Assembly (NCBI GenBank): GCA_023401495.1
Contig: JAEXDU010000198.1
Span: forward strand, 1-11,059
DNA from: Bacillota bacterium
Lineage (GTDB): Bacteria; Bacillota; Clostridia; Oscillospirales; Acutalibacteraceae
DNA length: 11,059 bases
Reading direction: 5' to 3'
Shown here: positions 5,737 to 11,059 of the stretch, piece after piece
Layout: each line of letters starts with the position of its first letter
Numbering within the stretch: position 1 is the stretch's first letter
The notes under the pieces: generated by a model
Seen by the model: the letters and a program-made list of their open reading frames with translations, nothing else
Database searches by the model: none
What the model was told of the DNA's origin: nothing
Translations under genes and position numbers: made by a program

Positions 5737-6774
5737 TTATTTGCTCGATGCAGCGGAATCTTCCGTGACCGCCTGTGCATTTTCGTAATCCTTCGGCAGG
5801 GTCATACCGAAAATGTTCAGAACATCGGCATTATAGACAGGAGCAAAATCCTTTACAATGTAAACCGGGGTTTCTCCGGCTTTCTTTTCGCCCTTCAGGA
5901 TCGAAGCCGCCATTTTGCCGGTTTCTTTGCCGAGTGCGACATAGTCGATGCCCTGAGAGGCCAGGCAGCCGTTTTTCACCTGCTCAATCTCGGAACCAAA
6001 TACCGGGATGTTGCCCTTATTTGCGGCCTGCAGAACCACCTGCAGATTGTTGACGACGTTGTTGTCCGTAAAGTTATTGATGCAGTCGACGCCCTTGCTG
6101 ACGAGCGACGCGGCGGCGGAAGCCACCTCTGACGCATTGACGACGCCGGATTCCACAACTGCAAAATTATATTTGCTCGCAACCTCTTTCAGAGTGGCCA
6201 GCTGGCTGACGGAGTTCGGCTCGCTGGTTGTGTAGAGCACGCCGATTTTCTTCGCGTCCGGCAGGAAGGCACGGATCATCTTGACCTGTTCTTCCAGCGG
6301 GAGAACGTCGGAACTGCCGGTGATGTTGTTTTCGGGTTTTTCCAGGCTCTTGACCAGTCCGGCCGCCACAGGATCGGAAACCGCGGTGAACACCACGGGG
6401 ATATTGGTGTCCTTGGCCGCGCTGTAAGCGGACATGGCCGACGGGGTGGCAATGCCGACCAGCATATCATATTTGGAAGAAACCATGTTCTTCGCGATCA
6501 GGTCGCTGTTGGAAGCGTCGCCCTGCGCATTCTGGAAATCGATGGTCAGGTTTTTGCCCTCTTCATATCCGGCTTCCTTCAGTCCCTCTACAAAACCGGT
6601 GTAGCAGTTATCGAGCGACGGATGCGGCGCGTATTGAATCACACCGATCTTTAGTGCTTTCTCTCCGCCGGAAGCGGCGGAAGAAGCGGAGGTGCCATTG
6701 GAGCATCCGGCAAATCCTGCGGCCATAACAGCGGCCAGGGAAACTGCGGCAATTTTCGTAATCAGCTTTTTCAT
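5737..6774 (-). CDS. trpX: ABC importer substrate-binding lipoprotein, TrpX-type
   Basis: 345 residues from ATG at 6774. It begins with a lipoprotein signal peptide: MKKLITK, a hydrophobic AAVSLAAVMAAG stretch, and lipobox FAGC with Cys24 as the lipidation site, followed by a Ser/Ala/Gly-rich tether. The mature part is an ABC_sub_bind two-lobe fold: KIGVIQYAPHPSLDNCYTGF, LVGIATPSAMSAY, IPVVFTAVSDPVAAGLV, NITGSSDVLPLEEQ, KIGVLYTTSEPNS and IPVFGSEIEQVKNGCLAS. This family (pfam04392) includes the tryptophan-binding TrpX of Firmicutes. It is the first gene of the operon, behind a Trp-type T-box. The start is not fully settled: ATG at 6774 has only a weak AAAGG 12 bases away, whereas a strong SD and ATG 90 bases upstream are in the same frame (see the separate entry). 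Confidence 0.88.
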   Translation of the reverse strand: MKKLITKIAAVSLAAVMAAGFAGCSNGTSASSAASGGEKALKIGVIQYAPHPSLDNCYTGFVEGLKEAGYEEGKNLTIDFQNAQGDASNSDLIAKNMVSSKYDMLVGIATPSAMSAYSAAKDTNIPVVFTAVSDPVAAGLVKSLEKPENNITGSSDVLPLEEQVKMIRAFLPDAKKIGVLYTTSEPNSVSQLATLKEVASKYNFAVVESGVVNASEVASAAASLVSKGVDCINNFTDNNVVNNLQVVLQAANKGNIPVFGSEIEQVKNGCLASQGIDYVALGKETGKMAASILKGEKKAGETPVYIVKDFAPVYNADVLNIFGMTLPKDYENAQAVTEDSAASSK

Positions 6775-6864
6775 AGGAATATCAAACCTTTCTCTTTGCA
6801 TTATTTCAATATCATTTCTGAGGAATTTTTGATCGGTTCTGCGCTTCCACCAGCCATCCGGCAT
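6775..6864 (-). other. In-frame Trp-Trp leader or N-terminal extension of trpX
   Basis: Right after the T-box terminator, AGGAGGT (6872-6878) is followed with a 7-base gap by ATG at 6862-6864. The codons read MPDGWWKRRTDQKF and on for 30 codons without a stop, straight into the MKK start of trpX. Tandem Trp codons lie at 6847-6852. This is the best ribosome binding site in the region, so translation very probably starts here. It could give a longer precursor of the lipoprotein or act as a stalling leader; the sequence cannot decide which. Confidence 0.5.
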
Positions 6865-6888
6865 ACGCCCCACCTCCTGTAAAACAAT

Positions 6889-6927
6889 AAAAAAAGCCCT
6901 TGCCCCCGATTGCTCAGGGACAAGAGC
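6889..6927 (-). terminator. T-box terminator hairpin
   Basis: On the minus strand, arms 6913-6927 and 6896-6908 form about 13 pairs including G-U pairs, followed by seven T (plus-strand A at 6889-6895). The 5' arm follows directly after the T-box sequence, as expected for the terminator/antiterminator switch. Confidence 0.88.
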
Positions 6928-7170
6928 GTTTGCTCCTGCGGTACCACCCAAATTGACGCTTTTGCGCCCTCTTTTCTCACATACCCGTTTGATATGCGCT
7001 CCACTGATAACGGGCAGAGCCCCCGTCGCAGACTACTTGGCACACTGGCCGTTCGCCCCGCCCTCATAAGTCCATTCCCCGTGCGATCTCTTACCGCAAT
7101 TCCACCACATGCGGCTCTCTGAAAAGACATCCTGCCCGGCTACTACTCTTACTCACAGGTTTCTGTTATT
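6889..7170 (-). promoter_or_regulatory. T-box riboswitch, tryptophan type, of the trpXYZ operon
   Basis: A roughly 280-base leader on the minus strand. Stem I carries the conserved distal AGAGAGCCG (7112-7120) and the GGTGG element (7102-7106). After the distal part comes GAATGGAC, where the GAA typical of the position before the specifier precedes TGG (7072-7074), i.e. Trp. The T-box core TGGGTGGTACCGCA is at 6937-6950, with the UGGU that pairs with the tRNA 3' end at 6943-6946, followed by the terminator. By family knowledge, uncharged tRNA-Trp binds Stem I and the T-box core, stabilises the antiterminator and lets transcription reach the transporter genes when Trp is short. The specifier call is by position and is supported by the TrpXYZ gene content. 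The variable T-box base U pairs with an A or, by wobble, a G discriminator base. Confidence 0.93.
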
Positions 7171-7176
7171 GCCCCT

Positions 7177-7205
7177 ATTATATGACGGCGCTTTTCATTT
7201 GTCAA
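7177..7205 (-). promoter_or_regulatory. Consensus sigma-A promoter of the T-box/trpXYZ operon
   Basis: On the minus strand, TTGACA (7200-7205) and TATAAT (7177-7182) are both perfect and 17 bases apart. The start is predicted near 7170, at the head of the T-box. A perfect promoter fits an operon controlled mainly by termination. Confidence 0.93.
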
Positions 7206-7361
7206 CACCGCAGATTCAAAATTCCATTTTTTTCGCAGGATCGTCCATTTCTATACAAATGATCTGATGCCTAACATAGCGATTTCTTCCTCTGCCTGCG
7301 GCGGGGGAAAAAATCATCATTTTTCTAAAGTGTCAGGTGATAAAAAGACAACCTCCAGAAA

Positions 7362-7390
7362 TTGACATTCGCCAAAAAACACGGTAAAGT
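7362..7390 (+). promoter_or_regulatory. Upstream promoter candidate for the activase operon
   Basis: TTGACA (7362-7367), a 17-base spacer and TAAAGT (7385-7390). It would give a leader of about 315 bases. The -10 is weaker than that of most strong promoters. Confidence 0.5.
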
Positions 7391-7540
7391 GATAGAGAAC
7401 AATTTCTATTTTTTGTAATACAGCGCCTGCCAATGTTTCAATTTTTTACTAAATCAGGTGTATTTTAGAACATATCCATACAATATATAGAAAATGAATT
7501 GTGTAAATCTCTTAAAATTCCGTAAGGCGGCGCGCAGCGC

Positions 7541-7569
7541 TTGCCAAAACGTAAAATCTGCATTACAAT
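7541..7569 (+). promoter_or_regulatory. Proximal promoter candidate for the activase operon
   Basis: TTGCCA (7541-7546), a 17-base spacer and TACAAT (7564-7569); predicted start near 7576. It is followed at once by the TAGTTA/TAACTA dyad, which gives it the layout of a repressed promoter. Confidence 0.65.
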
Positions 7570-7583
7570 AGGAACAGCAAAAG

Positions 7584-7602
7584 TAGTTAAGCAACCTAAC
7601 TA
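7584..7602. repeat. Dyad operator TAGTTA-N7-TAACTA
   Basis: TAGTTA (7584-7589) and TAACTA (7597-7602) form a perfect 6-bp dyad, extended inward with one mismatch as AGTTAAG and CCTAACT. It lies about 8-26 bases past the predicted start site, the position of a roadblock or steric repressor site. Its length and AT-rich half-sites recall MarR-family operators; no MarR gene is in the window. Confidence 0.55.
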
Positions 7603-7710
7603 ATTCAATTCCGTGTCATATTCATCAATACAGAGCCGCCACACCGGCCTTGTTCATGAAATGCAAAAGCCAAAACGGCCAAAATATTGCGGAGGAAATG
7701 GGACGATAGG

Positions 7711-10605
7711 ATGAGAATCGGACTTGACGTCGGTTCCACGACCATCAAGTGCGTCGTGTTGAACGATGACAATCAAATTGTATATCAATCATATGAGCGG
7801 CATTTTTCACAGATCACTGAAAAAATGGCGGAGCTTCTGCGCAAAATTCAGGCGGAAGTTTTAAACGGAGCACCCGCTTATCTGTCGGTGTCCGGCTCGG
7901 CGGGAATGGGAATTGCCCAGACCTGCGACTTACCCTTTATTCAAGAGGTCTACGCGACCCGTGTGGCTATGGGCAAGCTGATTCCCGATGCGGATGTGAT
8001 TATCGAGCTGGGCGGCGAGGACGCGAAAATCCTGTTTTTGACCGGCGGAACCGAGGTGCGCATGAACGGCTCGTGCGCCGGCGGAACCGGGGCATTTATT
8101 GACCAGATGGCGACTTTGCTGCACATTTCTCTGGAAGAGATGAACGAGCTGGCCGCACAGCACGAGAAGATTTATACCATCGCTTCGCGCTGCGGTGTGT
8201 TCGCCAAGTCTGACGTTCAGCCGCTGCTCAATCAGGGTGCGCGCAAAAGCGATATTTCTGCCAGCATTTTTGCCGCCGTGGCCAACCAGACCATCGCCGG
8301 CCTGGCGCAGGGCCGCCCGATCCGCGGCAAGGTGATTTACCTTGGCGGGCCGCTGACGTTTCTTTCTGAGCTGCGGGAGAGCTTTGACACCGCTTTAAAG
8401 GTAAAGGGCGTCTGCCCCGAAAATTCGCTGTACTACGTGGCGATGGGCGCAGCGTTCAGCAGTGAATCCGCTGTGGACTTGGACACTGCGCTGACGAACA
8501 TAGAAGCTTACAGAGGAAAGAGCGACTTTCTGTCCATCCCCTCCCTGTTCCGCGATGAACAGGAGTACCGGGAGTTTCAGGAACGTCACCAGAGCTGTCG
8601 CGCAAAGCGCGGAGACATTGCCCAATATAATGGAAAGGCGTACCTCGGTATCGACGCCGGTTCCACCACGGTAAAAGCGGTGGTGCTGGGCGAAGACGGT
8701 GAGCTTCTCGATTCCATTTATCAGAGCAATTCCGGCAATCCGGTGCCGATCATCCGCGAATACCTGATGAATCTGTACGAGCAGTACCCCAATCTGACGA
8801 TCTGCTCCTCCGCTGTGACCGGATACGGCGAAGAATTGCTGAAAAATGCATTCAACCTGGATTTCGGCATTGTGGAAACGATGGCGCACTTTACCGCCGC
8901 CAAATACTTCATGCCGGACGTCGACTTCGTCATCGACATCGGCGGGCAGGACATGAAATGCTTTAAAATCCGAAACGGCGCGGTGGATAATATCTTCCTC
9001 AACGAGGCCTGCTCCTCCGGCTGCGGTTCGTTTTTGCAGACCTTCGCGAACACCCTTGGATACGACATCGCGGATTTTGCCCAGAAGGGCCTGTTTGCAA
9101 AGAACCCGGTCGATCTTGGCTCACGCTGTACGGTATTCATGAACTCCTCTGTCAAGCAGGCGCAGAAGGACGGCGCCACCACGGAGGATATCTCTGCAGG
9201 CCTTTCCGTCAGCGTCGTCAAAAACGCGATCTACAAGGTCATCCGCGCCGCTTCGGCCGATGAGCTGGGCAAAAACATTGTGGTACAGGGCGGAACCTTC
9301 CTGAACGACGCCGTACTGCGCGTGTTTGAAAAGGAGCTTGGCGTCAACGTCATCCGCCCCGACATTTCGGGCCTGATGGGTGCGTTCGGCGCGGCGCTGT
9401 ACGCAAAAAGCCGGGCGCAGGAAACGAGCACCCTGCTCCCTTATGAGGAACTGAGGGACTTTACCCACGAGGTGAAGGTGGCCACCTGCGGCCTGTGCAG
9501 CAACCACTGCCGCCTGACAATCAACAACTTTGGCGGCAACCGGCGCTTCATCGGCGGCAACCGGTGCGAAAAGCCGGTCACACGCCAGCAGGGCGGGCCG
9601 GCGCTCGATATCTACGCCTACAAGCTCGATCTGCTGCAAAGCTACCAGCCGGTACCCGGTCCCCGCGGAAAAATCGGTATCCCGATGGGCCTGAATTTCT
9701 ACGAGCTGCTGCCGTTCTGGCACTCGTTCTGGACGTCGCTGGGCTTCGAAGTGATCCCCTCTCCCCTTTCGACCCGCTCGCTGTATCTGGACGGGCAGCA
9801 CACCATTCCGTCCGATACCGTCTGCTTCCCCGCAAAGCTGATGCACGGGCACATTGAAGCGCTGCTGCGGCAGGGGATTGATACCATCTTCTATCCCTGC
9901 ATGTCTTATAATATAGACGAGGGACTGGGCGACAACCATTACAACTGCCCGGTGGTCGCATACTATCCCGAAGTTCTTTCGGCCAACGTGGAGGAGCTCA
10001 AGCAGAAAACCTTTATCCATGACTATGTGGGCATTCACAGAAAGCGCGATTTCCCCATTAAAATGCACCAGATTCTGAACCAGTATTTTTCCGGCATCAG
10101 CCTGCATGAGGTTCAGAAGGCCGCGAAGGTCGCTTACGAGGAATACGACAAGTATTTTGCACAGGTGCACAAGGAGGGCGAACGCATCATTGAGGAAGCG
10201 GAGCGCCTGCACAAGCCGATCATCGTGCTGAGCGGCCGCCCGTACCACCTTGATCCGGAAATCAACCACGGCATCAACAAGCTGATCACCAGCCTTGGCG
10301 CCGCCGTGATTTCGGAGGATGTGATCAGCAACCGCGTGGAAAAATTCCGCACCGGCGTGCTTAACCAGTGGACTTATCATTCCCGCCTGTATGCCGCCGC
10401 AAAGTACATCGGCACCCGGCCGGACATGAACCTGGTGCAGCTTGTCTCGTTCGGCTGCGGCGTAGATGCGATTACCACCGACGAGGTGCGCGAGATACTG
10501 GAAGCGGAAGGCAAAATTTATACACAGATCAAAATCGATGAAATTACGAATCTGGGAGCGGTGAAAATCAGACTGCGCAGCCTGTTCGCCGCATTGGAAC
10601 AGTGA
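7711..10605 (+). CDS. Acyl-CoA dehydratase activase, double ASKHA ATPase plus DUF2229 module
   Basis: 964 residues. Residues 1-250 are a BadF/BadG/BcrA/BcrD-type ASKHA ATPase: phosphate loop DVGSTTIK (6-13), IELGGEDAK, and the Fe-S cysteines SCAGGTG (C122) and SRCGVF (C161). Residues about 310-565 repeat it: GIDAGSTTVK, DIGGQDMK, EACSSGCG (C434) and SRCTVF (C473). In HgdC-like activases a 4Fe-4S cluster bridges two subunits through such cysteines; here one chain carries both halves. A linker with C593, C596, C600 and C619 (CGLCSNHC, then GNRC) suggests another metal or Fe-S site. Residues about 654-960 are a DUF2229 module (KIGIPMG, CFPAKLMHGHIEALL, SFGCGVDA). Relatives use ATP hydrolysis to inject an electron into a 2-hydroxyacyl-CoA dehydratase; the substrate here is unknown. 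ATG at 7711 starts directly at the family motif; TTG at 7687 would add 8 residues that look non-homologous. SD spacing is long (15 bases). Confidence 0.93.
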   Translation: MRIGLDVGSTTIKCVVLNDDNQIVYQSYERHFSQITEKMAELLRKIQAEVLNGAPAYLSVSGSAGMGIAQTCDLPFIQEVYATRVAMGKLIPDADVIIELGGEDAKILFLTGGTEVRMNGSCAGGTGAFIDQMATLLHISLEEMNELAAQHEKIYTIASRCGVFAKSDVQPLLNQGARKSDISASIFAAVANQTIAGLAQGRPIRGKVIYLGGPLTFLSELRESFDTALKVKGVCPENSLYYVAMGAAFSSESAVDLDTALTNIEAYRGKSDFLSIPSLFRDEQEYREFQERHQSCRAKRGDIAQYNGKAYLGIDAGSTTVKAVVLGEDGELLDSIYQSNSGNPVPIIREYLMNLYEQYPNLTICSSAVTGYGEELLKNAFNLDFGIVETMAHFTAAKYFMPDVDFVIDIGGQDMKCFKIRNGAVDNIFLNEACSSGCGSFLQTFANTLGYDIADFAQKGLFAKNPVDLGSRCTVFMNSSVKQAQKDGATTEDISAGLSVSVVKNAIYKVIRAASADELGKNIVVQGGTFLNDAVLRVFEKELGVNVIRPDISGLMGAFGAALYAKSRAQETSTLLPYEELRDFTHEVKVATCGLCSNHCRLTINNFGGNRRFIGGNRCEKPVTRQQGGPALDIYAYKLDLLQSYQPVPGPRGKIGIPMGLNFYELLPFWHSFWTSLGFEVIPSPLSTRSLYLDGQHTIPSDTVCFPAKLMHGHIEALLRQGIDTIFYPCMSYNIDEGLGDNHYNCPVVAYYPEVLSANVEELKQKTFIHDYVGIHRKRDFPIKMHQILNQYFSGISLHEVQKAAKVAYEEYDKYFAQVHKEGERIIEEAERLHKPIIVLSGRPYHLDPEINHGINKLITSLGAAVISEDVISNRVEKFRTGVLNQWTYHSRLYAAAKYIGTRPDMNLVQLVSFGCGVDAITTDEVREILEAEGKIYTQIKIDEITNLGAVKIRLRSLFAALEQ

Positions 10606-10616
10606 GGTGAGCATTC

Positions 10617-11059
10617 TTGGCAGAACTGAAAAGAGATAAAACCGGACGTATCCTGTTTACCAAGGAAATGAAGCAGGAATACACCATCCTTTGCCCGCAG
10701 ATGGCGGAAATCCATTTTTCGCTGATTATCAATGTCTTCCGCAACTGCGGCTACAACATGGTACTTTTGAAAAACGACGGCCCCAACGTGGTGCATGAGG
10801 GCCTGAAATATGTGCACAACGACACCTGCTACCCCGCCCTGCTCGTGATCGGCCAGTTCATGGACGCACTGAAGAGCGGAAAATACGACCTGGACCGCAC
10901 CGCGCTGATCATTACGCAGACAGGCGGCGGCTGCCGTGCCTCCAATTACATTCACCTGCTGCGCAAGGCTCTGCGCAGAGCGGGCATGGAGAATATTCCG
11001 GTGGTTTCCCTCAATCTTTCGGGCCTTGAGAGCAACCCGGGCTTTTCGCTGACCCTGCC
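10617..11059 (+). CDS. 2-hydroxyglutaryl-CoA dehydratase-like partner (COG3581-type), 3' end missing
   Basis: Open from TTG at 10617 through the right edge (147 complete codons seen). TTG is preceded by GAGGTGA (10604-10610), which overlaps the stop of the activase gene, with a 6-base gap; the first ATG comes only at 10668. The N-terminus ILFTKEMKQEYTILCPQMAE is typical of the C-terminal half of the ~1400-residue fused activase proteins of Clostridia, so here that protein is split into two genes 11 bases apart. Motifs NDTCYPALLVIGQFMDA and TQTGGGCRASNYIHL carry cysteines likely to bind an Fe-S cluster. It is paralogous to the protein starting at 533 on the minus strand. It probably forms a complex with the upstream product. 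Confidence 0.88.
   Translation, partial: MAELKRDKTGRILFTKEMKQEYTILCPQMAEIHFSLIINVFRNCGYNMVLLKNDGPNVVHEGLKYVHNDTCYPALLVIGQFMDALKSGKYDLDRTALIITQTGGGCRASNYIHLLRKALRRAGMENIPVVSLNLSGLESNPGFSLTL

Larger units (their letters stand above)
7206..7710 (+). other. 505-base regulatory spacer between divergent operons
   Basis: No gene is supported here. It is AT-rich and contains two plus-strand promoter candidates (7362-7390 and 7541-7569), a GC-rich imperfect dyad just before the second -35 (GGCGGCGC, then GCGCTTGCC, about 7526-7545) and a MarR-like dyad (7584-7602). GGAGG at 7691-7695 is the only SD before the activase gene and is 15 bases from its ATG. A short ATG-GGA-CGA-TAG frame sits between them. 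Confidence 0.6.

Noticed and set aside
6865..6951. Extension of the trpX frame upstream to 6951
   Set aside because: It lies within the T-box core and terminator, which are RNA structures; translation from there is not credible.
7391..7417. ATAGA/TCTAT hairpin with a T run after the upstream activase promoter
   Set aside because: The stem is only 5 bp and AT-rich; too weak to call a terminator.
9121..10614. A 497-codon open frame on the minus strand opposite the activase gene
   Set aside because: It is antisense to a clearly homologous coding region, has no SD or recognisable motif and overlaps other antisense frames; it reflects the codon bias of the real gene.

Overview
The window looks like chromosomal DNA of an anaerobic Clostridia-class Firmicute, most likely of the Oscillospiraceae/Ruminococcaceae type. 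Evidence: roughly balanced base composition, GGAGG-type ribosome binding sites, TTGACA/TATAAT promoters with 17-bp spacers, a T-box leader, XRE regulators, and several members of the oxygen-sensitive 2-hydroxyacyl-CoA dehydratase activase superfamily. The genus cannot be fixed from the sequence alone.

Layout. (1) 1-1443, minus strand: two overlapping genes of the activase-related superfamily, a stand-alone DUF2229-type protein and a 2-hydroxyglutaryl-CoA dehydratase-like protein that runs off the left edge. (2) 1658-2741, minus: a GGDEF diguanylate cyclase without an RxxD inhibitory site, with a clear sigma-A promoter and an unusually long, foldable leader. A terminator separates it from region 1. 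(3) 2805-3772, plus: two small XRE/HTH regulators around a roughly 350-bp stretch that holds a compact foldable element and three copies of a dyad-symmetric motif. Two of those copies flank the promoter of the second regulator, and one lies inside a perfect terminator hairpin. (4) 3795-3890: two opposite terminators between convergent genes. (5) 3900-7205, minus: an ABC importer operon (lipoprotein, permease, ATPase) of the TrpXYZ type, preceded by a complete T-box riboswitch whose specifier reads as TGG (Trp) and by a consensus promoter. A strong SD and ATG just after the T-box open an in-frame Trp-Trp-containing extension of the lipoprotein gene. (6) 7206-7710: regulatory spacer with two plus-strand promoter candidates and a MarR-like dyad. 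(7) 7711-11059, plus: a 964-residue activase (two ASKHA ATPase domains, a cysteine-rich linker and a DUF2229 module), then a TTG-started partner that runs off the right edge.

How the parts relate. Regions 1 and 7 are paralogous: the two left genes match, in order, the C-terminal module of the 964-residue protein and its downstream partner, but they lack the ATPase within this window. Region 5 is a self-contained uptake system sensing uncharged tRNA-Trp. The GGDEF protein and the two XRE proteins are regulatory genes with no clear target here, although the three-copy motif points to autoregulation of the second XRE gene. I saw no tRNA or rRNA gene, CRISPR array, insertion sequence or recombinase gene.
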